From Periplaneta americana (taxonomy: Eukaryota; Arthropoda; Insecta; Blattodea; Blattidae), in NCBI RefSeq assembly GCF_040183065.1, contig NC_091125.1:117662121-117726120 (forward strand): a stretch of DNA of 64,000 nucleotides, read 5' to 3'. The translations under genes and the position numbers were made by a program. Below, piece by piece: positions 33,226 through 45,436 of the stretch. How positions within the stretch are numbered: position 1 is the stretch's first letter; the number at the start of each line of letters is the position of its first letter. Below the pieces are notes generated by a model, which worked only from the letters and a program-made list of their open reading frames with translations, was not told the origin of the DNA and made no database searches.

Positions 33226-35026
33226 AATGGCTGTATTTCCTTAATGAATTGAAGCCGCACTTAAGAAATATTCTTTCGGGAAAACCATCCTCCTTGGATG
33301 GCTATGCATTTCTGGTGGCACAATAACCACTATACCAACGAAGACGACATGGAATTAATAGTGAATAGTAGGAGGAAATTTAAATATGAAAAATGATAGG
33401 CCTACAGTTCTGTAGTTTCGATTGTCCTGTTTATTGAAAATTGATAGCAAAATAGAAAGAAATAAATGAGTGTTCCAAAAAAAAGTCTGTCACAACATTG
33501 TCTTCGATCATCATAAATTCCACTTGTACTTGTCTGTTTCATAAGCATGGAAGACTGGTGCTCTAGTCCAGTGGTCTTCAACCACAACTCTCCATAGATA
33601 TTTTGTGACTCTCCAGAATATATAATGAAGCCTAACATGTATATAGAATAATAATATTTATAATCATTGTTTCTTTATATTTTTTGCTTCCTCAGTAGCC
33701 TATTTGAATATGTAACTCAATAAGTAGGGAAGTAGAGACATTTTGGAGAGCAAGAGCGCTAATGGCTTCGTTGCGAAAGCCCAGCATTGGATAACAACAA
33801 CATAAGTAGGGAAGCTTTAGTATTACTTTTCTAGTGAAAATATTTTGCATAGATACATTTATAACATCTCTCACAAGAATTTTTCATCCATTTTCACCTT
33901 GTTTTTATTTCCGCCCATTGTCTACCATTCACATTAATCATTCCTTAGTTACAGTTGTGGAAACACTCGGAAAAAAATCCAAGCAGGTAATCAATCAAGC
34001 TAAGCTTTCCTATAATTTTCACAGGATTTGTTACAAACTTAATCTAGCTGAAGAAATGTCAATAAAAGGAGACGATGATATTTTCGATGGGTAAAATAGC
34101 TATGGAGCAAGTTTCTCCTACTATTTTTTATCTCCCCTGACATTCTCAGTCTTCCATTATCACCATATCTTCAACATGCTGTCTTTGAGTAGCATCTGCA
34201 ATTGAAAATGAAAGTTAAAAAAGAAATGATCATAATTATTACCAGGATTGAACTTCATTTGATATGGGACCCTCAGATAATTGATCCACAGCTGGCTTTT
34301 GATGAATTGTAATAACTAGCTTCCTTGTGAGCTTATGTATTTGGTGAGAAATTGTATTCTCTGAAATACCTACGTATAGACTATGCATAGGATTGAAACA
34401 CTTTGCTTATGGTCACTAGAATAAACCATATGGTAGAAAATCTACGAATAACTTATGACTCATTAAACCTAAGTAGGTATAAATTGTTTGTAAGCATAAT
34501 CCGGAGTAGAAAATGTAGGTCAAAACGGACTGTGGTGGATTTACTGAAGAAACACTGTGCCCAAATAAAATTCTCAGCGAAGACTTTGTGTAATAGAAGA
34601 AGAGAGCCTGGTATTTAATTTCTGAATAATCATTAAAGATATCAGTTGTTTGATATATGAGAAATTCGGGCCGACTATACCACCAGAAGGGAATGTTTTA
34701 GGATTAATGACAGGGCATTACAACCTAGAAAACATAAACACAGAACAGGAACCCCAATAAAAATGTAAGGTTTATGAAATAGAAGAGATTGCCTGATGTT
34801 TAATCTATGAATGTGTTTCATATAGTATCAGGACATATACCTAACCTGTTCCTTTGATATAAAATATATGGGCTAGAGAATACCACCAAAAGTGCTTTTT
34901 GTAAGCCTATGAAACAAATTAAGATTTCAGGATTGTTTAACACTGTCCATATGATATTTAAGAAAGCACTTGGCTGTAGTGCTTAGGTCCATTCTGATCT
35001 GCCACTCATTCTATTCTATTTCTAAC
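33226..35026. other. IFT43 intron, nothing certain
   Basis: Around 33297-33351 the - strand reads TCGTTGGTATAGTGGTTATT, like a tRNA A-box, without a good B-box. No gene seen. Confidence 0.4.
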
Positions 35027-35162
35027 CTCTTTGATATCTGTCTCCAGATTGAGGCACTTCGTAAGAAGTCGCAGGTTGACGTCGTCTAGTGTAGCAAATG
35101 CGGAATGCTTGAAAAGATCGGAATCCAGTTCCTTGTATGTGTCCGCTCGGTTCACAGAAACT
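35027..35162 (-). CDS. IFT43: IFT43 exon with TYKELDSDL and LLTK core
   Basis: The acceptor is ctcttgttccag and the donor gttaga. It has one base plus 45 codons: VSVNRADTYKELDSDLFKHS, AFATLDDVNLRLLTKCLNLE, TDIKE. This is the most conserved part of the family (TY-x-x-LD-x-DL-x-K, then L-x-LLTK). Confidence 0.92.
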
Positions 35163-35809
35163 CTGGAACAAGAGATACAGTTCATGACACTTTTCAGGAA
35201 ATTAATTAGGTACATTTATTCGATCGTGATGTAGGCCTACATATAGCCTATATACCAAATGTGACTGGGGTCAGCAAGAAGCCTGATATCATCCAATGAC
35301 AACACAAATATAATAAAGACATGTACGTACAAAAACACCTATGCCCTGAACGGGATTCGTATCAATAACTGTAGTGTTTGTGCATTTATTAAAGTAGCAC
35401 TCCTTAGTATTTGCATAGACAGTGAGCGGCCTGTAATATATTTCATCATTAAGTATCATAAATCATAATCTACTTCAAGGATTGGGCCCTTTGGCTCATT
35501 CCATTCTTCCTCTTATTAGAATGAGCTAATATAACTTATTGTCAGTTACCAGCAGCATGTGGTCACCATGACGCAAGGTCACAGCTCAAGACAACAAAGG
35601 GAAAACAGAAGACAAAGAATATATAGGTACCGCACCTATAGGGCATCCAACAAGGAAAACTCGGTGCGCAGAAACCAGTGGGCGTGACAGCCTCGCGCAG
35701 ATGACGTATGCTCCCGTTTCCAGCATGCTCTCAAGCCTACTGCAGGAGAGTAAGAGGGGTAGAGCATAAGCGGCGCAAGGAATCCAAGCTTTGTTTTGTT
35801 TGTAGGATA

Positions 35810-35811
<2 letters not shown>

Positions 35812-35877
<66 letters not shown>
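35812..35877. repeat. (TA)n microsatellite, mariner insertion target
   Basis: About 33 TA units ending exactly where the mariner-type element begins. Confidence 0.95.
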
Positions 35878-35880
<3 letters not shown>

Positions 35881-36746
35881 GGTGTTTAAAAAATACGGGG
35901 CATAATTTCAGGTATGTATTTCCCACATGTCGACAATCAAAATAGTTCATTACAACATGTGTCCGGAAATGCTTCGTTTCCGAGTTATGGCCTTCACAAC
36001 ATTTAAATTCACCGGAACGTTTTTCTTTCCGCAGGTCGTTGTCATTCCAGAAGATGTTCAAAATGTCCACCTCCTGCTTGAATACAGACCTCACATCGAT
36101 GTCTCATTGACCTGCGAACACGATCCCAAACTCCAGGAGTATTGCATAAGTCCTCAGAACATGCCACAATTCGATTCCAAAGGGATTCCAAATCAGGCAC
36201 CAGAGACGAATAAACCAATGATTTTAAATGGCCCCACAAGTAGAAATCGAGAGGGTTCAGATCAGGTGAGCGTGGAGGCCAAGCAACTGGGCCACCTCTA
36301 CCTATCCATCGATCAGGAAACCTTCGATCCAAGTACCGGCGAGCCGTACGACTCAAGTGTGCAGGAGCGCCATCATGCAAGAAGTGAATGTGTTGACGAT
36401 TGATCAGTGGAGTGTCTTCTAAAACATGAGGTATGGTGTTTTCCAGGAAGTTTGTGTACGCCTGCCCCGTAAGTCTGTTTGATTTGAATACATGTCGCAC
36501 ATCTAACGCCTACACAACATTGAATGTAACCTTCGCCTCGGAATGAACTGTCAGAGTGCCCTCTTAATGTCTCCTTTGACGGCAACGACCTGCGGAAAGA
36601 AAAACGTTCCGGTGAATTTCAATGTTGTGAAGCCCATAACTCGGAAATAAAGCATTTCCGGACATATGTTGTAATGAACTATTTTGATTGTCTACATGTG
36701 GGAAATACATACCTGAAATTATGCCCCGTATTTTTTAAACACCCTG
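35878..36746 (-). mobile_element. mariner-type element with 164-bp terminal inverted repeats
   Basis: Begins CAGGGTGTTTAAAAAATACG and ends with the inverse; the arms 35878-36041 and 36583-36746 match almost base for base. TA lies on both sides (35876-35877, 36747-36748). Between the arms is the C-terminal part of a transposase on the - strand. 869 bp in total, so it lacks the N-terminal half. The near-identical arms suggest recent activity. It lies in an IFT43 intron. Confidence 0.9.
36042..36500 (-). pseudogene. mariner-type transposase, C-terminal half
   Basis: A 153-codon open frame: NTIPHVLEDTPLINRQHIHF, LHDGAPAHLSRTARRYLDRR, WIGRGGPVAWPPRSPDLNPL, DFYLWGHLKSLVYSSLVPDL. The second catalytic Asp (HDGAPAH) and the third (PLDFYLWG) are present, with 41 residues between. 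That spacing fits the DD41D group of Tc1/mariner transposases. The first Asp and the DNA-binding domain are missing, so this copy cannot act alone. Confidence 0.82.
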
Positions 36747-37612
36747 TATATTAAAGGTAGCTGTCCTACCAAGAATTGAACCCTAACCACTGAATTTGTA
36801 GCTAAAAATGCTAACATTTGACTCACATGGGAGGACTATTTTTTTTTTTTTGGTAAGAAATTATTAATTAAAATTTATTTTATCTTCAAATAAAATATTT
36901 TCTGGCTGGCATGTGCTTGAAGTTTGTCAATATATAACTTTTTAGGCCTCGTCTGTATTTAGTCACCAAAAAGAAATTTATGAAATAGAGTTAGTTGTTT
37001 TTATAAAAACTATTGCAAATTCGGCAGTTATCCGGCCGCACACGACACTGACGTCTGATTTCCGTTATTTCACAATCAAATGAAACTGAGCGGTGGAATA
37101 ACTACAAATTTACACGCAGCACAAATTAAGTATTGTTGTTTTCTAATGCCAGGCGTTTGACAATAAAGTCATTTGACCTCTTGCACTCCAATATTTTTCA
37201 AAGATATTATCATGACCAGCCACTGAAGCACAGATTTAAATTAAGTATTGTATAGGCTACTATTTAAATTGCTATTCGTAATAAAATTCGCAAATTATTG
37301 GAGACGCAAGAAGCCTATGGATTCAATCCTTGAAGGTACATTATGGGTGGTATTTAAAATTGCGTGAAACACAATATACAGCGACCATGTAATTATAATA
37401 CACCTGTAGGTAGAAGTGGTACGTACAACGTAGGATACATACAAACACTCGAGAGGGTGTCTTTGTTAAGATTATATCCGTGTTATAAAATGAAAATAAT
37501 ATATGGAGGAATACGATACGTGAATTTATGTATATCTGTAAGCATGTGAATAGTTTTCTATTATCATAAATTAATATACAAAGTAGAGTGCGCAATAATT
37601 TATATGGTATGG

Positions 37613-37644
37613 CCACAGTCTACTATAATTATAATAGACTGTGG
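37613..37644. repeat. 32-bp palindrome
   Basis: CCACAGTCTACTATAA followed by its inverse TTATAATAGACTGTGG, with one mismatch pair. It can form a cruciform or hairpin. Confidence 0.85.
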
Positions 37645-38007
37645 TATGGCTGTGTTCTGTAGAGAATCACGTGACGCGAAAACATGAAAATCAGTGTCCG
37701 AAAAACAAAAACAAGTTTTTACTAACTTTTAAAATAACAAGCTACCCAACCTGAGGTTGCATTCGGCCCGCGCCATGGATGTAGCTCTTGACATCTTTAG
37801 TTATTACTATATTAATTTTTGTTGTCGAAATCCCTTTCCGTGTTCTTCGTATATGTTGATTTACAGGAAGATTCTGCCGTAAGTCTATTATTTTATGTGG
37901 AAGCATATGTTTTGTATATACGTGACGGAGAGTAGCCTGTTTCGTTTTGGAAGTCTGCACATTCTACCCCATACATTGAATGAGTCCTTGGAATTAAATC
38001 GGTGAGT

Positions 38008-38034
38008 TATTATTATTATTATTATTATTATTAT
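38008..38034. repeat. (TTA)n microsatellite
   Basis: A short trinucleotide run. Confidence 0.9.
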
Positions 38035-39524
38035 CATCAAAAATTTGATGGGCCAATATCTAAGCCTAGAAAGTACGGTATATAAGAGGTTACCGTATTG
38101 ATACTTGGATTGTCTTGAGAGATCCTTCCTCTAGGAACGCGTGTGGAACATTTACCCGCTCTAAATACTGCAGTTTCTTTTCTCATTGCATACACTAACA
38201 GACAACTTTTTCGTGCGTCGCAGCTTTCATGGTCATATGGTGTAAGAAAGCGAAGAATAACGCATACGTTATCTCTCACTTTCATTTCATCATGAAATAA
38301 CACAACAGACGTCAGTCTCGTGTGTAATGTGTAGGGAGATCGAAGATTCAATGGATTGCCGACTTTCTAAGTTATGGTGTAAGGAAACTAAGGGCAATCA
38401 GCGAATTTTCGCAAGGTCAAGGATCAGTGACAGGTTAATTTGGTTTGTTCTATTCAAGCTTTTGATGTGTATTATATATAGGCCTACCCCTGTTCTTATT
38501 CACTATTTCCCTACTTCCTCCTGTATGATTTCAATCCAGCTATACTTTGGACTACCCCTCACTCTCCAGAAGTTAGATTCCGTTATGTTCGTCCTGAAAC
38601 CTCCCAACGACACTTTCAAGACTTGTTTTTGATGGTGTATAAAATGTTTGCAATTAAAAACAAAATTAGGTATAAATCTTTACAATAGCGGTACCAAAGG
38701 AAGGCGGATAGCAAAACCCCTACCCCATAGGAGAAAGCGGTTGGGGTGAGTTAATGACTTTATTAGACAATTATGAGTAAGGCATACCAAACCTAAGTAA
38801 CCTAATCTGTCGCCGATTCGAAAACTTGCCTTTTCTCTGTGGAAACGCACGGAAATGAGATGTATGTGTTGCCCCTCCCTGCCGTCTACCCCTTCCATGT
38901 CGACTGAGTGATGCCGCCTGCCCGCACCTCTTCACTGGCCGCCACTTTCACAGAAACTTTCCACTCTTATTTCAGTGCGAAATTGGTGTCGGCACTCAAT
39001 TTTTCTTTTGTTTACGGTACATATGACTCGATTACAAGCCAAATACAACGTGAATACATTTGTACCTTAACGTGGTAACGCAACAGTAAAGAAATACATC
39101 GAATACTCATCAGAGCCACCTGCAGGAATTCCTGCGGTTACTTGTTCCATGACCCTGAATTTGGTCTCTTAGCAGTGTTTGGTTCTATTGTTAGTACACC
39201 TATGATGAGGATGATAATTGTGGAAAAAACTGAAAAAGTAAAATGATAGGGTGAACGAGCGGTATCCCAGGAAATCTATCGCAATATCATCTTTTCGTAA
39301 TTACAAATTTCAGCTGAAGTACCGGTACCTGGTTTTTTAACAAGGTGCTTCCAATGTAACTGACACTCTTGTAATTCAACTAAGAACAGTCTATCAGGTG
39401 TAACTTTTGATCTTAAAATTTGCATTCTAGGCCTAGTTAAAATAGTGGACATGGGGTAGTTAGTTTTGAAAATGGTTATCATACCACAGCATTTTCTCAA
39501 GATTCGAAAATAACACAAGTGAAT

Positions 39525-39777
39525 TTTTTTTAGTAGGCTATTTTATGACGCTTTATCAACATCTTCGGTTATTTAGCATCTGAATGAGATGAAGGTGATA
39601 ATGCCAGTGAAATGAATCCGGGGTCCAGCACCGAAAGTTACCCAGCATTTGCTCAATTGGGTTGAGGGAAAACTCCGGAAAAAACCTCAACCAGGTAACT
39701 TGCCCCGACTGGGAATCGAACCCAGGCCACCTGGTTTTGCGGCCAGATGCGCTGACCGTTACTCCACAGGTGTGGAC
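39525..39777 (-). mobile_element. tRNA-derived SINE, copy 2, perfect 13-bp target duplication
   Basis: AACACAAGTGAAT lies at 39512-39524 and 39778-39790. On the - strand the head reads TGTGGAGTAACGGTCAGCGC, then CTGGGTTCGATTCCCAGTCG, then AAGTTACCTGGTTGAGGTTT, and ends in an A run. It closely matches the copy at 20690. It lies 24 bp from the IFT43 DIPVIPDL exon. Confidence 0.92.
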
Positions 39778-39813
39778 AACACAAGTGAATGATTGTACAT
39801 AGTTCTGACTTAC

Positions 39814-39886
39814 GAAGGTGCGTGTGCTATCTGTGAGGCCAGCTCTTCATCCTGCATGTCATCTAAATCTGGTATAACTGGAATAT
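39814..39886 (-). CDS. IFT43: IFT43 exon with DIPVIPDLDD
   Basis: The acceptor is gttttgttccag and the donor gtaagt. The reading is DIPVIPDLDDMQDEELASQI then AHAP, where the first Asp and the following Ser are split across introns. Vertebrate IFT43 has a nearly identical IPDL-acidic segment followed by a PPS. A SINE lies 24 bp downstream of the exon in the intron. Confidence 0.9.
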
Positions 39887-41403
39887 CTGGAACAAAACGG
39901 CAATAGATTTACGAGTGTAATCCAAATTGAAATAATATGGGCCACATCAAAGCCCAGCTGTAGCTTCATCTTTTGAAAGTTTCTCAGCAGATGGACTAGG
40001 TATCAATCATAGCTCAGATCTCGTTAGATTTCTTATGGCAAGAGCAGCTTTGGGTAGATGTTGTTCACATATTGTGGTTCCTGTCAGTCATTGATCACGA
40101 TTGATCCCTTATCACAAAAGCCAAGCTATGTATGCAAAAACATACTGAAATATGCATTCAAATATTCACAAAAATGCTATAAAACATTTTCTATAAAATA
40201 TAATTATTTACCATATTATTTCTCTTGTGAATGTGCAACAGCTGCTTATGTATGCTACTGTGTAATTTTGGAACTATTTCCAAGTATCTTAAGAACAGAA
40301 TACTGTTGTAACATCAGTGTAATGTATTAGGCCAGATTATAACAGATTGATCAGCCTTATGGACTTTGAAAGAGACAACTTTTATCGAGTTCACTATGCT
40401 GCAATCTACCGATTGCAGAAGAAGTCACGTTAAAACTCTCATTTGAATTGCATGGAGCAACTGTACTTTCATATAGCAGTCGTTACCTTTTGACAGTGGT
40501 GATTCTTGTGGCCGTTCCCTTCCACATATTACCGTTTTTAACATGGGAATGACCAATCTGTTATAGGCCTATATGTGATCAGGGGTATTAGTAAAATTTA
40601 AATCGTTATAGTACGCCTAGACAAGAATTTGTCATCAAAATCCCAAATGAAGAGCACAGAGAGAAAATTAGCTTTGTCTACATTAGCAAATTGTTCAGAA
40701 GAGCAATAATAAGGTCTGACTTTAGCAAATTCTTTCCTTGTATGCCAAATTTAAAATCTGTCATAACACTTAGACTGTTCACATTATCACAGTATTTCAT
40801 TCATAAAATTAAACTAGATGGAATAAAATTTTACTCCACACAACATGCATAACTCATTTTTCAAGAAAAGTGGACAAAGCTCGTTATTTCCCTGTACCCT
40901 TCAAATATAAACTCTTCAAAATGTTAACAAACATTTAGACCGTATATTAGACTGAAAGTTGACACCAAGAAAACTAAATTTGTAATTAATTATTGCTAAG
41001 GAACCAGACACAATTTATTAGAAATGTGAGCTTAACATTAGAGAGTTTAGGAATAGCGGAAACCGCCAAGCATATTGCGTTAAAAGTGTCAGGCAACGAA
41101 TGATTTGAGAAACAGTTGGGTGGATAAAAAATTTCTACAAATAAACGCTATAGTAGCTTATAAAAAAATGAATGGTCCCCTAAACACCAGCAATCTGCAT
41201 AAATTAGGAAAATTTCTTTTTAGAGTTAAAACTATATGGGAAGAGAAAGTCAAAGCTCTAACGGATGGAATTATAAATGTTGAGTAGTCGGACACGATAG
41301 GAAACTACGAAGAGTAATCAGTGAAGTTAACAGAATAATTTTGAAGAGATTGAGTATAGAAATGAAAAAGTTAAAGTAAGAGTTTCAAATACAAGAGCTA
41401 TAC
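39887..41403. other. IFT43 intron, nothing recognised
   Basis: AT-rich, only short chance frames, for example 40058-40330 on the + strand, without recognisable domains. Confidence 0.45.
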
Positions 41404-41416
41404 TTATTATTATTAG

Positions 41417-41417
<1 letters not shown>

Positions 41418-41482
<65 letters not shown>
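41418..41482. repeat. (TTA)n microsatellite
   Basis: About 21 uninterrupted trinucleotide units. Confidence 0.95.
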
Positions 41483-41533
41483 GTTGTGAATAGAGGATGA
41501 TACTTAAAGATTCAATATGTATTAGTTTTTGTA

Positions 41534-42490
41534 ATAGTCAACTCTGGATATAGTGAACTCGGTTATAGTGAACATTCAGCTATAGTGAACCTAAATCGTT
41601 GGTCCCGACCTGCATACATTAAAAACTACATTAATATTTTCGTTTATAGTGAACCCTCACTTCGGTTATAGTGAACCTTGTATCCTGACAAATTCTTATT
41701 TGAAGTTAGACCTACTTGTATAAAATTGAAAGAATGTGTTGAGAATAACATTCTAAGTTTCTTACTCCTTTAGTCAAAGAACAAAGGTAGGATTAGTGAT
41801 TCCTAGACAATTAGCTGTAGCCTACTGTAAATCCAGGCAACACGTGACGACCTTGCCTCACTCCACCGTCGAAGGGTAGGCATTCTGTTCTCAGGCACTC
41901 TACTTTACTGTTATTTGTAATCCTCCACTGTCATAGGGTTGCCTTTTGTTCGAAGAAACATTTCCATTATGACGGATAGCATTGAAACAATGGAAAATGA
42001 AATTGCCTTCTTTTATTAAAAGGGGACGGACATTATGTCCAGAGCATAAAAGAAGGTAAGATTTCGATGGCTTTCAAACTCCATCAACCCTCTCCCAGTT
42101 TCCATTAAGTGACCCGGGAAATTCCAAGGCTGAGTACGCAGTGACACCATAACAAAATTTGTCATTTCTACCTAAACTAGTGTTTCAACAGTGAATGTAC
42201 TGTATAAAAATGTCGAAGCTTAAAGTGTTTTCTTTGGAAGATAGGCGAATATTATAAGTGACATTGAACATGGTCTTTCACAAGCAGACGTGGGTCGACA
42301 GCATAGTTTAAGTAAACCAACTATGAGTAACAGTATACAGTGTAATTCATTCCACAAAAATGAAATATTTTATTTTCTTGTTCACAATTTCATTCATTTC
42401 TGTCATTTAAGGTTAGGGGAGAGACACTCAGGGTATAGTGAACGAAATATGCAAGTCTGCAGAGGTTTACTATATCAGGAGTTGACTATT
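41534..42490 (+). mobile_element. pogo-like element remnant
   Basis: The left end ATAGTCAACTCTGGATATAG then TGAAC is mirrored at the right (inverse AATAGTCAACTCCTGATATA then GTAAAC). TATAGTGAAC recurs as subterminal repeats at both ends. Inside on the + strand a frame reads DIEHGLSQADVGRQHSLSKP after VFSLEDR-like sequence, the CENP-B/pogo N-terminal helix-turn-helix. The DDE part is deleted. TA lies near each end, though one base of the boundary is ambiguous. Confidence 0.78.
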
Positions 42491-42939
42491 TATATAGAGA
42501 GTGATTGCAGATTAAGAACTGGAACATATCTAATCTGCCATGTCGTGAACAAAGATTGATGAAATAAATAAATAAATGAGAGAGTTTACCATTCGAATGA
42601 TGTCTTGGAATGTGGCTTTGTGAGTACTGCTCATCAGACACGGAAATAAAATGCTGAATGGAAAATGCTGGGAAGACATACATGCATTTTAAAAAAGTCT
42701 TACCAATACACATTTTGACCTAAATCTTAGGTTAAAACTTATCAACTGTTTGGCTGGTCAGTGTTTTCATATGGCATGAAGGCTGGACATTGAAAATGTC
42801 CACAATAAATGGGATAGAAACTTTTGAGATGTGAATTTACCTCAGAATTAATTCTCAAAAAACCATGGACAGCTAGATTGACCTGTGAATAGAGATTATA
42901 ATTTTCTGTACTTAGGTTGGAGTGACCACAAAGAGGTTT

Positions 42940-43528
42940 TGAAGAAAATTAATAAAGACTGGGGAATACTGACAATGATAAAAACAACAACTCATACTTA
43001 GGACACAATGATCAAAAAGGAGGTATTAACTACTTCAACTCTAATAATTTAGGAAAACATCGAAGGCAGAAGAGGGATTAGGACGAAAAATAATGTCATG
43101 GCTCCGTAATATTAGAAGCAAACTGAATTGCACACTGTGGAAAATCTAATAGCCAGAAATCTACGTACATGAAATGGGAAACATCCATTAATTGATATGC
43201 AGAAGAAGAAGAATTATTTCAAGCAATTCAGTTTATTCTCTGCTGTTGCTGTATGCAATATAAAACATTACGAGATTTTCCTTGCTGGAACTTAAATCCG
43301 TCTCTGAACAATGCTTTGTATAGTGAAATGCCTAGATTACATCACAGTACATTCACAGAAGAGGAAAAGAAGAGGGCTACCAAATTCATACATCATCAAG
43401 TACTACATTTAAGATATATGGATCATATGCGGAGATTAAGAAGAAGGCAGCAAATAGGAAAGATTGGAAAATACTGAGTTTGCAGTGAAATACCTGCCCT
43501 TGGGCAGAACACTATGAATGAATGAATT
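42940..43528 (+). mobile_element. LINE 3' end, decayed
   Basis: Frames GLGRKIMSWLRNIRSKLNCT (43075-43140) and KFIHHQVLHLRYMDHMRRLR (to 43477) precede a non-coding end ACCTGCCCTTGGGCAGAACA then GAATGAATGAATT. The same terminal sequence occurs at 45215 and 59796. It is likely the 3' part of a non-LTR element ending in GAAT repeats. Confidence 0.65.
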
Positions 43529-44131
43529 ACTAAATTTATTACAATTTTCTTTGCAGTAGATAGAGCTATATTCTGAAAATAAAATACAGATTTATTAATA
43601 GAGTTGAACTTAAAATTAGGAAGATGTTGAAAAAGTACGATATTTTTTCTTTAGAAGTGAAAAAAATATTCATGGAAAATGTAATAGGTACATACTATAA
43701 ACTATAATGTAAAATCAAAGAAAAAGTAATAATTTTCAAATATCAATTTTCCGTATGTCCTCCAACATTATATACAACATACATGTTGTGTATAAATTCG
43801 AATTATAATTATCACAGTATTATTTGACAAATTTTGAATCACGTCAGTAACATAAAAATGCTTACATACAGTAATTACATTGCTAGTTGGTATCACTCTC
43901 CATTGCTTTTAGGATTTGATTTTTAATTAAAATTCAGATGTATGTTGTAGATTGTGTAATTTATTATACGTTATATGTGTACACATAAACTTAGACCTAA
44001 TAGAACAAGTTAAGTTAAAAAATAATAAATTGTGACTTTTAAACTGGCAGTTTTATTTTAAAAAGCAGAAACATAACTGTCGATTTTCCTAAACTATGGT
44101 GGAAACACCGCTTTATAATAAGAAGACTTAC

Positions 44132-44178
44132 CATCATCAGAATCACCCTTACTATGATCTGGTCCTCGGAATCTCTCC
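44132..44178 (-). CDS. IFT43: IFT43 47-bp exon
   Basis: The acceptor is a T-rich tract ending cag and the donor is gtaagt. One base completes Gln, then ERFRGPDHSKGDSDD, then one base that joins AT of the next exon to make Asp. It sits immediately before the conserved DIPVIPDL segment. Confidence 0.85.
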
Positions 44179-44469
44179 CTGAAAAAATATGAGCAGACTT
44201 TCTTAAGTCGTTCAATTCAAGACGGTATGCACTTTTTTTTTTAAGACTAAGAAGAAAATCAGTAAAACTCAGTATGTAGGATTTTACAAGACAACTATAT
44301 TGCTTTAGTTCGTGTTATTAATGGAATGATAATATTCTTTGAATAGCCTAATACTGAAAAAGTTTCCATAGTTACTGGCATTATAAACAGTCTATATTGT
44401 TAATCAAAATCGTGCACAATGTGCCACATTATTGTTCCAATTAAAATAGACTGAAATTTATGTACTTAC

Positions 44470-44499
44470 TGTTCAATCAAGTTGCTGGCACTACGTCTT
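44470..44499 (-). CDS. IFT43: IFT43 30-bp micro-exon
   Basis: The acceptor is tctgtgttccag and the donor gtaagt. One base completes Lys, nine codons read RRSASNLIE, and two bases begin Gln. The joined product GKRRSASNLIEQERFRG aligns with the RRKAS region of vertebrate IFT43. That homology makes this very short exon credible. Confidence 0.82.
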
Positions 44500-45116
44500 C
44501 TGGAACACAGAAAAATAAATCTCTAATTTTTTAACAAGTTTTTTTTTTTTTTTGTAACTTATGATTACTGATTTGTATGTTTATGTGTAGAACCTTAAAA
44601 ATTTTTAACTTTAGGGTTATTACATCGTGACTGTCCACTATTTGAACCCTAAACACATAATCAACAGTTATTCATGCAATTGTAACATAGACCAAATTCT
44701 TCTTAACTTCTTCTTCCTTCATAGAATTGCTGTGTCAACGAATTAAAAAAATGCTATAAAATCATTTCAGTTTCTTCAATTGTGTTACTTTCTTTAAATT
44801 ATGTAATTTATTATTATGTACCTGTATATGCATTGCAATAAACTCTAATTTACAATTATTAAGAAAGACTGTACTGTACTTCTTTTGAACATTGAATAAT
44901 ATTAAATACGAAGTCATTAACCCATTCAATTTTAATTATTATTTCACTATCATCATAATCAGCAGTTTCATGTTGCGGAAGCTGTTTGTAGTACAAAATA
45001 GTCTATTTTAATATCTGCATAGAATACCTGGGTTAACCTGTTGTTAATTTTTAACAGTTACAGAGGCTGTTTCTAAATAGCGCTCATTTATTGCATAGTA
45101 GTTTACTGGTACTCAC

Positions 45117-45199
45117 TTCCCTGACTTGATAGCTTCATCTGCCCACCCTCCAGTCCTGCGTGATCGAGGAGGTGGAATAGGACCAGCAGACTCCAACCC
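45117..45199 (-). CDS. IFT43: IFT43 coding exon with GGWADEAIKSG
   Basis: The acceptor is ctttatttgtag and the donor gtgagt. It reads GLESAGPIPPPRSRRTGGWA then DEAIKSG, 27 codons plus two bases that join the next exon to make Lys. The GGWA-D-x-x-K pattern is a strong IFT43 landmark. A LINE 3' tip lies 15 bp upstream of the acceptor. Confidence 0.88.
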
Positions 45200-45214
45200 C
45201 TACAAATAAAGAAT

Positions 45215-45258
45215 TGCAATGAAACACCTGCCCTTGGGCAGAAGACTATGAATGAATG
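45215..45258 (+). mobile_element. 44-bp LINE 3' tip beside an IFT43 acceptor
   Basis: TGCAATGAAACACCTGCCCT then TGGGCAGAAGACTATGAATG AATG matches the ends at 43485 and 59796. Only the tip remains. On the - strand it occupies the region 16-59 nt upstream of the 45199 exon, so it may supply the branch point. Confidence 0.75.
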
Positions 45259-45436
45259 TTTACGTTAAGTAGATATACTTCAAAATGCCAGTCTCAGGCT
45301 ATCCCGAAGCACTTCTGCCTCAAGGCAAAACAAAATTAGGAGAGTGAGGAATAACGGAGTATCGTTTACGAAATAACAATGCAAACATATCAGCAGTTCG
45401 ACCAAGAGAAGCTATTATACAGTAGCATAGAATGCT

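Larger units (their letters stand above)
36749..39511. other. IFT43 intron, no gene recognised
   Basis: Contains a near-perfect 32-bp palindrome at 37613-37644 and an ATT run at 38008-38034. Short frames near 38037-38351 and 38680-38898 on the - strand are not recognisable. Confidence 0.45.

Noticed and set aside
33297-33351. tRNA gene suggested by TTGGTATAGTGGTTA on the - strand
   Set aside because: No B-box or cloverleaf; probably a decayed SINE head.
35636-36403. Overlapping frames on both strands around the TA microsatellite
   Set aside because: They cross the TA run and the mariner arm. Only the - strand transposase frame within 36042-36500 has recognisable motifs.
38037-38351. 104-codon - strand frame as an IFT43 exon or separate gene
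   Set aside because: No family resemblance, no splice signals in phase, and IFT43 is complete across this intron without it.
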